A stretch of DNA of 64,000 bases, taken from NCBI RefSeq assembly GCF_032302195.1, contig NZ_CP135275.1:4154001-4218000 (forward strand), read 5' to 3'. Made by a program: the position numbers and the translations under genes. This document shows positions 45,208 to 53,980 of this stretch, one piece after another (within the stretch, counting starts at the first letter, position 1; each line of letters opens with the position of its first letter). Below the pieces are notes generated by a model. That model worked only from the letters and a program-made list of their open reading frames with translations, was not told where the DNA came from and ran no database searches. Source of the stretch: Paenibacillus sp. MMS20-IR301 (GTDB taxonomy: Bacteria > Bacillota > Bacilli > Paenibacillales > Paenibacillaceae).

Positions 45208-46860
45208 TTGGCAGCCTGGAAAGAAAAATATAATACTTACCTGCAAAAACAACAACATCAGGCTATTAAGGAAGAGCATACAAACAGCCGGTTAACCGGC
45301 GGGCTGCAGGAAGACCTGCAGCGGCTTATGGCCGCCCTTGGCGATAACGGCGACCTCGTCGTGCGCGACTTTCTGCTCTTCGGCAACCGCCCGGCTGCGA
45401 TGATCTTCTTCTCCTCGCTGGTGAGTGCGGAGCAGATCCGTGAGCATGTGCTTAAGCCGCTGATGGCCCCGCTGCCGCTTCACCAGGATCTTCCTGAGCC
45501 TGGTCCGGCAATGGCGCATTACATCTGGAGTACAGCTGTCCAGGTTACTGAAGGCAGGGCGGCAGCTGATATCGCCGGGCTTCCTGAATCAGCTGTGAAG
45601 GGCGAGCTGATTCTGCTCATTGATGGTGTCCCGGAAGCACTTCTGATGGATATGCGCCAGGTTGAGCTGCGCGGCGTGGAGGCCCCGCAGACCGAGCAGG
45701 TTATCCGCGGCCCCCGCGAAGGCTTTGTCGAGAAGCTGGAGAACAATCTCTCCCTTCTCCGGTACCGGCTGCAGAGCAACGATCTCCGGATTGAGATCAG
45801 TCCCGCCGGAGCCCGCACCCAGTCGAGGATTGCGTTATGTTATATCGAGAGCATCGCCGACAGCAGGCTGATTGCTGAAGCAATGCGCAGACTTTCACTG
45901 ATTCATACCGACGGCATTCTCGATGCGGGATATATCGAGCAGTTCATTGAGGACCAGCCGCTCTCCCCGTTCCCCCAGGTACAGAACACCGAACGGCCGG
46001 ACAAGACCGTTGCCGCTCTGCTGGAAGGCCGCTTAGCAATCCTTGTTGACGGTTCTCCCTTCGCCCTGATTATTCCGGCCCTGTTCAACCAGTTCTTCCA
46101 GACCGTGGATGATTACACAGAGCGCTTCATTATGGGCAGTCTGATCCGCATGATCCGGCTGATTGCGCTGGCTTGTTCACTCTTTTTCCCGGCGCTGTAT
46201 GTTTCTGTAATCTCATTTAATCCTGAGCTTATGCCTACGGATTTCGCAGTTGCCATTTCCGGGGGACGGGCCGGTGTACCCTTTCCGGCAGTGCTGGAGG
46301 TGCTCATTATGGAAGTGTCGATGGAGGTGCTGCGTGAAGCTACCATCCGTCTTCCGCAGATGATCGGCGGGGCCTTGTCTATAGTCGGCGTCCTGGTCAT
46401 CGGGCAGGCAGCGGTAGGAGCCGGACTGGCGAGCCCGATCACAGTGGTTATTGTGGCGCTAACGACCATCGGCTCCTTCGCCACACCAGCTTATAATGCG
46501 GCGATTGCGCTGCGGATGCTGCGGTTTCCGCTGATTATTTTGGCAGGCATGTTCGGCCTCTACGGTGTAATGATCGGGACGATTCTCATTCTGAACCATT
46601 TGCTGTTTCTGGAGTCCTTCGGCGTTCCATACATGTCCCCCTACATTCCGGGCAAATGGCGTGACCTCAAAGATACCCTGGTGCGTGTGCCGCTATGGTG
46701 GATGCGCCGCCGTCCCAGCTTCCTCCATGCAGAGGATAAAGACAGGCTGGCCCGGCAAGTTCCTTCAATATATGAAGACCAGATTCTCAGGCAGGAGGGC
46801 GAGATCCGTGAACAATCCCCGGCAGATCACAACACTGCGCGCAGCAGCCGTGATCAGTAG
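45208..46860 (+). CDS. Spore germination protein, GerA family A subunit
   Basis: A 550-residue inner spore-membrane protein of the GerABKA family. The soluble N-terminal domain (about 1-310) carries family motifs GDLVVRDFLLFG, KGELILLIDGVPEAL and QVIRGPREGFVE. About five transmembrane segments follow (after LIRMIRLIALACSLFFPALYVS) and a short cytosolic tail. In GerA receptors the A subunits form the ion channel opened by nutrients. TTG at 45208-45210 is the start, eight bases after GAGGAGG. First gene of the operon; it overlaps the B gene by 53 bases. Confidence 0.95.
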   Translation: MAAWKEKYNTYLQKQQHQAIKEEHTNSRLTGGLQEDLQRLMAALGDNGDLVVRDFLLFGNRPAAMIFFSSLVSAEQIREHVLKPLMAPLPLHQDLPEPGPAMAHYIWSTAVQVTEGRAAADIAGLPESAVKGELILLIDGVPEALLMDMRQVELRGVEAPQTEQVIRGPREGFVEKLENNLSLLRYRLQSNDLRIEISPAGARTQSRIALCYIESIADSRLIAEAMRRLSLIHTDGILDAGYIEQFIEDQPLSPFPQVQNTERPDKTVAALLEGRLAILVDGSPFALIIPALFNQFFQTVDDYTERFIMGSLIRMIRLIALACSLFFPALYVSVISFNPELMPTDFAVAISGGRAGVPFPAVLEVLIMEVSMEVLREATIRLPQMIGGALSIVGVLVIGQAAVGAGLASPITVVIVALTTIGSFATPAYNAAIALRMLRFPLIILAGMFGLYGVMIGTILILNHLLFLESFGVPYMSPYIPGKWRDLKDTLVRVPLWWMRRRPSFLHAEDKDRLARQVPSIYEDQILRQEGEIREQSPADHNTARSSRDQ

Positions 46861-47905
46861 CACAATTATCGGTGTCGGAATCTTGAGCTTCCCCCGTTTT
46901 ATGGCTGCCGCCGGAGGCAGCAGTGCACCGTTCATCGCTTTTTGCGGTGTGGTGTTCTCTTTCCTATGCTACTGGCTGCTTGTCTCTCTGTGCCGGCGTT
47001 TCCCCAAAGACTCCCTGTTCGTGTTCAGTAAGGCTCTGATCGGCCGGCACCCGGCTACTGTCTTCACCGCAGTAATCATGATCATGTTCATTATGCTGAC
47101 AGGTCTGACTGTACGCCAATTCGGGGATGTGGCCACTACGGTGCTGTACAAAAAAACACCGATCGAAGCGACGATTTTCCTGATGCTGCTTACCTGTCTG
47201 CTCTCCTCCCGGCGCAATATCGTGAAGTTCTCCTATATTCATTTCTTTTATCTGCCGCTGATTATTAGCTCTATCCTGGTGACCATTCTTATCTCACTCA
47301 AAAGCGTCGATCTGCTCAATCTGCAGCCTGTCCTGATGACCCCTACTCCTGAATTCTGGAAAGGTGTGCGGGAGGCCAGCTATCTGTTCCAAAGCTCCTT
47401 TGTGATTGTGCTGCTGATTCCGTTCATGGAAAAGCCGGGTCAGGCTGTCCGGGCAGGTGCTCTGGCTATAGTTATCTCCGGGGCTATCTATGTGCTGATC
47501 GTAATTGCTTCTGTCGGGATGTTCGGTTCCGAAGAAACCAAGCTGCTGATCTATCCCACGCTGGAAATGGCCCGCTCCACCGCCTTCGGCGAGGGCTTTC
47601 TTGAACGGCTGGATGCTCTTTTCATGATTATATGGGTCATTTCGGTCTATACGACGGTGTACACCACCTACTATATTTCCGCCTATCTGCTGCAGGTCCT
47701 ATTCGGCTTCCGCGATCAGCATATGGCTGCAAGCCTGCTGCTCCCGCTGATGTTCACCCTGTCCTTGCTGCCTTCAAACGTGTTCGAATCCTATCAATGG
47801 GCACTGCATCTGGGCAATGCCGGAATGTTCCTGCTCTTGGGTTATCCGCTGCTCCTGTGGTCGGCATATCTGATCCGGCGGTTCCGTAAGGAGGCTGCTT
47901 CATGA
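46808..47905 (+). CDS. Spore germination protein, GerA family B subunit (permease)
   Basis: A 365-residue, ten-helix protein of the APC amino-acid permease superfamily (spore_permease), the nutrient-binding subunit of GerA receptors. It begins NNPRQITTLRAAAVISSTIIGVGILSFPR, with the unwound TM1 motif IGVGIL. GTG at 46808-46810 is the start, with AGGAGGGCGAGA upstream; it overlaps the A gene and ends four bases into the C gene. The germinant (amino acid, sugar or nucleoside) cannot be predicted. Confidence 0.94.
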   Translation: MNNPRQITTLRAAAVISSTIIGVGILSFPRFMAAAGGSSAPFIAFCGVVFSFLCYWLLVSLCRRFPKDSLFVFSKALIGRHPATVFTAVIMIMFIMLTGLTVRQFGDVATTVLYKKTPIEATIFLMLLTCLLSSRRNIVKFSYIHFFYLPLIISSILVTILISLKSVDLLNLQPVLMTPTPEFWKGVREASYLFQSSFVIVLLIPFMEKPGQAVRAGALAIVISGAIYVLIVIASVGMFGSEETKLLIYPTLEMARSTAFGEGFLERLDALFMIIWVISVYTTVYTTYYISAYLLQVLFGFRDQHMAASLLLPLMFTLSLLPSNVFESYQWALHLGNAGMFLLLGYPLLLWSAYLIRRFRKEAAS

Positions 47906-49131
47906 CAAAAAAGTATTCTTGTTCAAGGAATGTTATCCTGTTCCTGCTGCTGTCTCTTGTTGTCCCGCTGCTCGGCGGCTGCTGGGATCAGGTTGAGATT
48001 GAAGACCGCGCACTCGTGCTCGGCTTGTCCATTGATACAATATCCGCAGCGGAGGCGGAGAAGGAAGACAAGGTCACCCATGGCTATGCAGATAATCTGC
48101 CTGCAGAACTGATCAGTGTGACTGCACAGATCGCTGTTCCCGGCAGAGTTCCCCTCGGCCCCGGCAACGGCGGAAGCTCCGGCAGCGGCAACGTCAGCCC
48201 GGTGTGGGTGGTAAGCGTAAAGGGAATTTCCCTCGACGATGCGATGAATAATCTGCAGCAGCAGATCGCCGATCCGCGTTATCTGGTTCACCTGCGGATT
48301 ATCGTAGTCAGCGAAGCTGTCGCCCGGGGCCGTCTTGAAGAGCTGAATGATTATCTCCGGCGTAATCCGGAAATCCGGCGCAGAACCTGGCTGCTGGTCT
48401 CTGAAGGCAGAGCTTCGGCATTTATGGATGTGAATCCGCCGCTGCAGCGTGTCCCGACGCTCTATATTTTATCGATGATGGAGAAAGCCGTCGCCTCCGG
48501 CAAGTTCCCGCGCGATTATATCGGCACCTTCTGGTCAGCGGACTCCAAGTGGGGGCAGAGTGCCTACCTTCCTTATGTCGCCCTGCGTAATAAAGATAAT
48601 ATTCTGATTGAAGGACTGGCCTGCTTCAGCGGAGGCCGGATGGTCAGCAAGACCACCCCGATTGAGATCGGGGGATTCATGGCTATGCAGGGAATGGACC
48701 CGGGCGGTTATTCCACACTGTTCAGAACAGGCAGACTTGGCATTGTAATGACCAAAATCAACGAAAGATTCACCCGGACCCGAAGCTACATTAAGAACGG
48801 CAAACCGCATCTGTCTTACCAGATCTTCCTGGAAGGCGACCTAGACGAGCATTACGGCAGTGATATCCCGGTCAATTCCTCTGCCAGGCTGCATGAGATT
48901 GAGGCGGATTTCGAGGAACAGATTCAGAGTGTGCTGACCGGTCTGGTGAAGCAGACCCAGAAGGAGCGCTCGGATATTTTTGGCATGGGCGAAAGAATCC
49001 GCAGCCATCACCCCGCATACTGGAAAGAGCATATCCATGATAAAAGCGACTGGGAGAACATGTATAGCAGCATTGCGGTGGATATCAAGATGACCCTGCA
49101 TCTGCGGCGGATCGGGCTTAAGGATCAATAA
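47902..49131 (+). CDS. Spore germination lipoprotein, GerA family C subunit
   Basis: A 409-residue lipoprotein of the GerAC family. The signal peptide ends in LGGC (Cys near 27), followed by the family start WDQVEIEDRALVLGLSID. The three-domain GerAC ectodomain follows, including VSVKGISLDDAMNNLQQQ and a conserved C-terminal domain. It is attached to the outer face of the inner spore membrane and is needed for receptor function. ATG follows AAGGAGG and overlaps the B gene by four bases (ATGA). Confidence 0.95.
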   Translation: MTKKYSCSRNVILFLLLSLVVPLLGGCWDQVEIEDRALVLGLSIDTISAAEAEKEDKVTHGYADNLPAELISVTAQIAVPGRVPLGPGNGGSSGSGNVSPVWVVSVKGISLDDAMNNLQQQIADPRYLVHLRIIVVSEAVARGRLEELNDYLRRNPEIRRRTWLLVSEGRASAFMDVNPPLQRVPTLYILSMMEKAVASGKFPRDYIGTFWSADSKWGQSAYLPYVALRNKDNILIEGLACFSGGRMVSKTTPIEIGGFMAMQGMDPGGYSTLFRTGRLGIVMTKINERFTRTRSYIKNGKPHLSYQIFLEGDLDEHYGSDIPVNSSARLHEIEADFEEQIQSVLTGLVKQTQKERSDIFGMGERIRSHHPAYWKEHIHDKSDWENMYSSIAVDIKMTLHLRRIGLKDQ

Positions 49132-49158
49132 TCAGCTGTCACGGGAAAGGAGGCCCTC

Positions 49159-49344
49159 ATGGTTCGCGTATTCGGAAGTATCGCTTGTGTGCTGCTGGTC
49201 TCTGCAGTGCTGCTGCTGACGGTGGATTGCCGCATTTACAGCAGCCGGGGCTGGCTCAGGGAGAAAAAATATGCCAAAGTGCTGGGCTGGAGCTACAGTA
49301 TTCTCTTCCTGCTCATCCTTGCCGGGCTGCTCATTTATGTCTAG
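49159..49344 (+). CDS. Two-helix membrane protein, candidate germination D subunit
   Basis: A 61-residue protein with two transmembrane helices (about 3-21 and 40-60) and a short basic loop (YSSRGWLREKKYAKVLG) between them. ATG has an excellent AAAGGAGG ribosome site, 27 bases after the C-subunit stop, so it is surely translated and co-transcribed. Small two-helix D proteins are known next to several ger operons in Bacillus and clostridia, where they modulate the receptor. The assignment is from position and topology. Confidence 0.75.
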   Translation: MVRVFGSIACVLLVSAVLLLTVDCRIYSSRGWLREKKYAKVLGWSYSILFLLILAGLLIYV

Positions 49345-49460
49345 CTGTTCACCTGCCTTATGCCCGTTGCAGTGCCCCCGTTCCATGCGCTCTCCGTGGT
49401 ATTTCTTCACGGCCCGTGGTATATTGAGGAGTACCCTATTAGAGGACGGAGAATGTTGTC

Positions 49461-50501
49461 ATGAACACAAGAAGAAATCCCAAATCGGCCCCGGGACGCA
49501 GCGCGAAACCCGCAGCGGCTTCCAAAGCGCAGCCGAAGGCAGGAACCAGAAATTCGGGGACTAAATCTCTTAACCATAAGCCCGGACTCAGATCCGGAGC
49601 AGCGAACAAGCCGGCAGCCGCGCCAAGACCCTATACGGTAGCCGAACCTGCTGAACTGCTGCCTTTTCTGCTGGACAAGATTACGGGCAAGGGGCGGAAT
49701 GCCGTCAAATCGATGCTTTCCCGGGGGCAAATCTCGGTGAACGGCAAGCCTGTAACACGGCATGACCATCCCCTGCAGCCCGGTATGACCGTTACTATTG
49801 ACCAGGAAAAGCATGCTGAGGCCAAAGAGCTGCTCGGCCTGACCATTGTCCATGAGGATGATGATATCATCGTCATCCAGAAGGATGCCGGGCTGCTGTC
49901 GATTGCTACCGGTGAGGACAATGAGCTGACGGCTTACCGCCAGCTGATGGAGCATGTCCGCCTCGCGGGTCCGAAGAACCGCGTGTTTGTTGTACACCGG
50001 CTGGACCGTGATACTTCCGGCGTGATGATGTTTGCCAAAAGCGAAGCTATTCAGCAGGCCCTGCAGAACAGCTGGAAGGAAACCGTCAAGGAGCGCTCCT
50101 ATATTGCACTCGTGGAGGGTGCCGTTAAGAAGCCGGAGGGCACCATCACCTCCTGGCTCAAAGAAACCTCCACGCTGAAGATGTACTCCAGCCATCATGA
50201 AGGGGACGGGCTGCATGCCGTAACCCGTTACAAGCTGATTCAGGCGAACCGCCACTTCTCCCTGCTGGAGGTTCACCTGGAGACCGGACGGAAGAACCAG
50301 ATTCGTGTGCATATGTCAGACATCGGTCATCCGATTGCCGGGGACAAGAAATACGGCGCGGAGACCAAGGCTGTAGGCCGCCTCGGCTTACATGCCCGTG
50401 TGCTCTCGTTCGTTCACCCGACTACGGGGGAAGTGCTAACCTTCGAAAGTCCGATTCCAAAGACATTCCTGAAATATACTGCACCAGCGCCTAGCAACTG
50501 A
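49461..50501 (+). CDS. RluA-family RNA pseudouridine synthase
   Basis: A 346-residue pseudouridine synthase. The first 55 residues are a basic, Lys/Ala/Pro-rich disordered extension (RRNPKSAPGRSAKPAAASK). An S4 RNA-binding domain follows (about 60-115, RNAVKSMLSRGQISVNGKPV), then the catalytic domain with HRLDRDTSGVMMF (catalytic Asp near 179). LEVHLETGRKNQIRVHMSDIGHPIAGDKKYG is the family C-terminal motif. Its RNA target (23S rRNA or tRNA) is not clear. ATG follows GGAG by nine bases. The N-terminal extension is unusual in length. Confidence 0.92.
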   Translation: MNTRRNPKSAPGRSAKPAAASKAQPKAGTRNSGTKSLNHKPGLRSGAANKPAAAPRPYTVAEPAELLPFLLDKITGKGRNAVKSMLSRGQISVNGKPVTRHDHPLQPGMTVTIDQEKHAEAKELLGLTIVHEDDDIIVIQKDAGLLSIATGEDNELTAYRQLMEHVRLAGPKNRVFVVHRLDRDTSGVMMFAKSEAIQQALQNSWKETVKERSYIALVEGAVKKPEGTITSWLKETSTLKMYSSHHEGDGLHAVTRYKLIQANRHFSLLEVHLETGRKNQIRVHMSDIGHPIAGDKKYGAETKAVGRLGLHARVLSFVHPTTGEVLTFESPIPKTFLKYTAPAPSN

Positions 50502-50547
50502 TCGAGGCCGGCAGAAGCGTTTGTCTGTTAATCATCCAACCCGATCC

Positions 50548-50606
50548 GGAGGAGGCTGATTCAAGTGGAGTTTACTACGGTTACTACACAGCAATCGCCA
50601 CAATAA
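50548..50606 (+). CDS. Candidate 13-residue leader peptide upstream of a GNAT gene
   Basis: A GGAGGAGG site (50548-50555) is followed nine bases later by GTG (50565) and 13 codons (MEFTTVTTQQSPQ), stop at 50604-50606. Four of the 13 residues are Thr. Right after the stop, GCGGCGG (50607-50613) can pair with CCGCCGC (50648-50654). The adjacent CACCTCC could pair with the leader's own ribosome site. This looks like a leader-peptide attenuator but is short enough to be chance. Confidence 0.4.
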
Positions 50607-50679
50607 GCGGCGGTTACCTATACAATTAGATCACAACATATAGAGAGCCGCCGCACCTCCAGAAGGGCGGAATGTATTT

Positions 50680-51096
50680 ATGGCTAATTTTGAACTTATT
50701 GAGCGACTTCCTACGGTAGGGGAGCATGCTGCACTATGGGCAGCTGTAGGCTGGGGAACCGTGAACCAGGACATGAGCGCTGCCTCGCTAGGCGGCTCCG
50801 TGTATGGGGTGGTGATCCAGCATGAGGACAGGATTATCGGCATGGGCCGGATTGTCGGAGACGGAAGCATGTATTTCTACATTCAGGATGTGGCCGTGCT
50901 GCCGGAATTCCAGTCCCGCGGAGCCGGACAGCAGATTGTGGAGCAGCTGCTTAAGTACATTGCTGCCCATAGCCGGCCGGGTGCGGGTGCGTTCACCGGG
51001 CTGTTCGCCTCACACGGCAACGACTCCTTCTATGAACGCTACGGCTTCCGCAACCATGCCCCCGGCATGACCGGAATGTTCAAGGTAATGGAATAG
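50680..51096 (+). CDS. GNAT-family N-acetyltransferase
   Basis: A 138-residue acetyltransferase. Motif A is VAVLPEFQSRGAGQQIVEQLLKYI (about 70-93, Q-x-x-G-x-G pattern SRGAG), and motif B includes NDSFYERYGFRN. The N-terminus (FELIERLPTVGEHAALWAAVGWG) matches the short YjdJ/PaiA-like GNATs that read 'xxVGW'. ATG at 50680 has GGGCGG nine bases upstream. A candidate leader peptide and hairpin precede it. The substrate is unknown. Confidence 0.88.
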   Translation: MANFELIERLPTVGEHAALWAAVGWGTVNQDMSAASLGGSVYGVVIQHEDRIIGMGRIVGDGSMYFYIQDVAVLPEFQSRGAGQQIVEQLLKYIAAHSRPGAGAFTGLFASHGNDSFYERYGFRNHAPGMTGMFKVME

Positions 51097-51101
51097 CTGC
51101 G

Positions 51102-51136
51102 AAGCTGCCCCGCTGTGTTTCGGCGGGGCAGCTTTT
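51102..51136 (+). terminator. Terminator of the GNAT gene
   Basis: AAGCTGCCCCGC / GCGGGGCAGCTTTT, 12-bp stem, six bases after the stop. Confidence 0.92.
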
Positions 51137-51237
51137 GTGTGTATTACCTCGCCGGTTGGGTGGATTGTCTAATACACTGGGCGAATTCAATAAAACACCA
51201 TTGACGGGATACCTCTCCGGCTTGCTTCCGCCGGATT

Positions 51238-51482
51238 TAGGGGCACTTCTGCCCCTATTCCCAGCCATTTTCCCGTTTTAGCTGAAATCAGGGGCACTTC
51301 TGCCCCTATTTCCGGCCATTTGCCTGTTTTAGCTGAAATCAGGGGCACTTCTGCCCCTATTTTCAGCCATTTGCCCGGTTCGGCTGAAATCAGGGGCACT
51401 TCTGCCCCTATTCCCAGCCATTTTCCCGTTTTAGCTGAAATCAGGGGCACTTCTGCCCCTATTTCCGGCCATTTGCCCGTGT
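51238..51482. repeat. Tandem array 1: 51-bp unit, five copies
   Basis: The hairpin GGGGCACTTCTGCCCC begins at 51240, 51291, 51342, 51393 and 51444, exactly 51 bases apart. The rest of each unit (CCxGCCATTTxCCCGTTTTAGCTGAAATC) varies at only a few positions. Each copy can form a 6-7 bp hairpin with a CTTC tetraloop. It is not CRISPR because the whole unit repeats and there are no unique spacers. Confidence 0.95.
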
Positions 51483-51816
51483 CCCGGAGATGATAGAGAG
51501 AAAAGTGCCTGCGTGCCGGGCCGGGACGGACACCAGCGTCGTTATTCTGCTAGAAAAGTGAAGATAGTACATCAAAATTGGCCAATAAGGCCGTGGTGTC
51601 AGCAAACCCGTCAAGTGGAACAAGAACGGGCGGATAAGGGCAGTGATATCCGGAGTACCTGAACTCTCAGATGTACCAAAAGTATCCAAAGCACCCGAAG
51701 TGTCTGCCAAACGGTGTTTGCATTCGACTCGGAGAGTTAATATTTCTTCCTCTATATTCTACTCTTAAGCCACATTCAGATGTACTTATCTAGAGCTTTT
51801 GAACCGCCGCAATCCT
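51483..51816. other. Spacer between the two 51-bp arrays
   Basis: About 330 bases with no convincing gene, promoter or hairpin. Confidence 0.6.
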
Positions 51817-52062
51817 AGCCTGCTTCCGCGGATAATAGTGGGACTTTTCACTTTATTTTATCCATTTGGCCCGCTTCCGCCGATAATAGAGGGACTTTTC
51901 ACTTTATTTCATCCAATTGGCCTGCTCCCGCCGATAATAGAGGGACTTTTCACTTTATTTCATCCAATTGGCCCGCTTCTGCCGATAATAGAGGGACTTT
52001 TCACTTTATTTTATCAATTTGGCCCGCTTCCGCCGATAATAGAGGGACTTTTCACTTTTATC
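51817..52062. repeat. Tandem array 2: a different 51-bp unit, five copies
   Basis: GGGACTTTTCACTTT begins at 51840, 51891, 51942, 51993 and 52044, again exactly 51 bases apart. The unit is GATAATAGAGGGACTTTT followed by CACTTTATTTCATCC, then AATTGGCCCGCTTCCGCC. The sequence is different from array 1, but GCTTCCGCCGGAT just before array 1 resembles the GCTTCCGC(C)GATAA of array 2. Confidence 0.95.
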
Positions 52063-52067
52063 CTCAC

Positions 52068-52098
52068 TAAAAAGCCCCCTCGGATGTTCAGGGGGCTC
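52068..52098 (-). terminator. Terminator of the amino acid ABC transporter operon
   Basis: Minus strand AGCCCCCT / AGGGGGCTTTTT, a stem of eight G-C-rich pairs with T5. It is 200 bases beyond the last stop; the 3' untranslated RNA includes the 7-bp array. Confidence 0.8.
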
Positions 52099-52125
52099 TA
52101 GAGATTTCTATAGATGCCCATAGCA

Positions 52126-52220
52126 TCTTCTTCTTCATTCTTCATTTTTCATTCTTCATTCTTTACTCTTTACTCTTTACTCATCATTCATTACTTGTCA
52201 CTCTCCGCTTGTCACTCTCC
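52126..52220. repeat. Degenerate 7-bp tandem array
   Basis: Read on the minus strand it is about 13 units close to AAAGARt/GAAGAAT (GGAGAGT, GACAAGC, GGAGAGT, GACAAGT, AATGAAT, GATGAGT, AAAGAGT twice, AAAGAAT, GAAGAAT, GAAAAAT, GAAGAAT). The purine bias is extreme. It would be in the 3' untranslated part of the ABC operon mRNA. Confidence 0.8.
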
Positions 52221-52297
52221 AACCACTACTATCCACTCGCTAACCCTCATTAGCCACTCTTGACCAACATTCATCCCGGAACCGCAGCCCGGGCAGC

Positions 52298-53179
52298 CTA
52301 CTCCAGCTTGCCGCCTTCTACTACCAGCTCATCCGTGTAGCCTTCTCCATATACCTCATTTAAGGTATCTTTATAAGCCTGATGAATGAACTGCTCTTTA
52401 CCGATGGTCTCAAGCTCCGTGTTGAGCCAGTTCAGCAGCTCCGTGTTGCCTTTGGCTACTGCAGGTGCAATCGTGTCCTGTCCGCCAAAGGCCGGGATAC
52501 TTACCGTGAAGCCGGGATTGGACTTGGCCCAGGCAATCAGCTCGGTGTTGTCATTGGCAATAGCTGCGCCGCGCCCGTCCTTCAGTGCTGCAAAAATCTC
52601 GGTATACTGGTCAAATTTCAGCAGCTCGATATCCGGATATTCTTTGGTGAAGTAAGTTTCTGCGGTTGTGCCCTTGGCAACGATCAGCTTCTGGCCCTTT
52701 TCCTTCAGCTGGTCAATCGAGGTGATTGGCGCACTGTCAGGAGATACGATCCCGAAGGACAGCTTCATATACGGGTTGGCAAAATCAACCTTTTCTTTTC
52801 TTTCATCCGTTACAGTGAAATTAGCCATAATGATATCCACTTTGTTAGACTCCAGGTAGGCTACACGGCTGGCGGCATCCACCAGGACGAATTCCGCCTT
52901 GGATTCATCACCGAGGAGATCCTTGGCGAATCTTTTGGCGATATAGACGTCGAAGCCCTGATTCTTGCCGTCCGCATCCACATATCCAAACGGCGGTTTA
53001 TCCGCGAAGACACCGATTCTAATCTTGTCATTCTTCTTCAGCTGTTCAATAGAAGCGAATTTGGAAGAGCCTGATCCCGCACTATTATCTTTGTTATCCG
53101 AATTTCCGCAGGCGGTCAAACCCACCAGCAGCAAACTGGCTGCCATAAGTGCCACTGCGAACTTTAATCCTTTTTTCAT
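52298..53179 (-). CDS. Polar amino acid-binding lipoprotein (CjaA-like, probably cysteine/cystine)
   Basis: A 293-residue solute-binding lipoprotein with lipobox LTAC (Cys near 24), a Ser/Gly/Asn linker, and an SBP_bac_3 domain from about 42. Ligand-site patterns include IRIGVFADKPPFGYVDADGKNQGFDVYIAKR and DIIMANFTVTDERKEKVDFANPYM. The overall pattern is close to the cysteine-binding CjaA branch, but the ligand is inferred. ATG at 53177-53179 follows GAAGAGGA. It is the last gene of a permease-permease-ATPase-binding protein operon; binding proteins are more often first. Confidence 0.93.
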   Translation of the reverse strand: MKKGLKFAVALMAASLLLVGLTACGNSDNKDNSAGSGSSKFASIEQLKKNDKIRIGVFADKPPFGYVDADGKNQGFDVYIAKRFAKDLLGDESKAEFVLVDAASRVAYLESNKVDIIMANFTVTDERKEKVDFANPYMKLSFGIVSPDSAPITSIDQLKEKGQKLIVAKGTTAETYFTKEYPDIELLKFDQYTEIFAALKDGRGAAIANDNTELIAWAKSNPGFTVSIPAFGGQDTIAPAVAKGNTELLNWLNTELETIGKEQFIHQAYKDTLNEVYGEGYTDELVVEGGKLE

Positions 53180-53199
53180 TCCTCTTCATCCCCTGTTTT

Positions 53200-53958
53200 C
53201 TATGAATTTGTTTGGTACTGAAATATATCCAGAAAGTGCTGGGCACGCTCTGTGGACGGGTGGGTGAAAAACTGCTGCGGCTCCGCGGTCTCGCAAATCC
53301 TTCCTTGATCCATAAACACAATCCGGTCACCTACAGACTTTGCAAAGCCCATTTCATGGGTAACAATAATCATAGTCATGCCTTGTCCGGCAAGCCCGAG
53401 AATGACATCCAGCACTTCACGGACCATCTCAGGATCAAGCGAAGCCGTTACTTCATCGAACAGCATAATCTCAGGGTTCATACACAGCGCCCGGACAATT
53501 GCAATCCGCTGCTTCTGTCCTCCGGACAGCTGCCGGGGATAGGCATCCTTGCGGTCAAGCAGTCCAACGCGGTCCAGTAACTGTTCAGCCTGCTGCTGCG
53601 CCTCCTTCGCTTCTCTCTTTTGCACTTTAAGCGGTCCAAGCAGAATATTATCAAGCACGGTCATATGCGGGAACAACTCATAATTCTGAAAAACCATCCC
53701 GATATGCTGCCTGATCTCCCGCCAATCCGTATCCGGCCGGGCCAGATCCTGTCCACGGTAGCCAATCTTTCCTCCCTGCACAGGCTCCAGCCCGTTAAGA
53801 CATCGCAGGAGGGTGCTTTTTCCGCAGCCGGAGGGGCCAAGAATAACGGTCACTTCCCCCCTAGACACCTGCAGGTCAATACCGTCCAGAACCAGACGGT
53901 CACCGAAGCTTTTCTGCAGATCCTTAATCTCAAGCAATAATTCGCTGGTATTTGTCAT
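53200..53958 (-). CDS. Polar amino acid ABC transporter ATPase
   Basis: A 252-residue single-domain ATPase of the GlnQ/HisP type. Walker A is GPSGCGKST, the signature [15 protein letters not shown], Walker [15 protein letters not shown], and the H-loop [14 protein letters not shown] at 53956-53958 is chosen (eight bases after GGAAGGAA) over an upstream GTG. One oddity is Val in DEVTASLD, where many relatives have DEPTSALD; this is a common variant. It drives the two permeases encoded upstream. Confidence 0.95.
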   Translation of the reverse strand: MTNTSELLLEIKDLQKSFGDRLVLDGIDLQVSRGEVTVILGPSGCGKSTLLRCLNGLEPVQGGKIGYRGQDLARPDTDWREIRQHIGMVFQNYELFPHMTVLDNILLGPLKVQKREAKEAQQQAEQLLDRVGLLDRKDAYPRQLSGGQKQRIAIVRALCMNPEIMLFDEVTASLDPEMVREVLDVILGLAGQGMTMIIVTHEMGFAKSVGDRIVFMDQGRICETAEPQQFFTHPSTERAQHFLDIFQYQTNS

Positions 53959-53980
53959 GCTCACCGTTCCTTCCTATATG

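Noticed and set aside
51238..52062. CRISPR array
   Set aside because: The whole unit repeats without unique spacers, and no cas genes are present.
51187..52101. Open frames with 17-residue periodic peptides in the two 51-bp arrays
   Set aside because: A period of 51 keeps any open frame open. Neither frame has a ribosome site or credible start, and the flanks are not coding.
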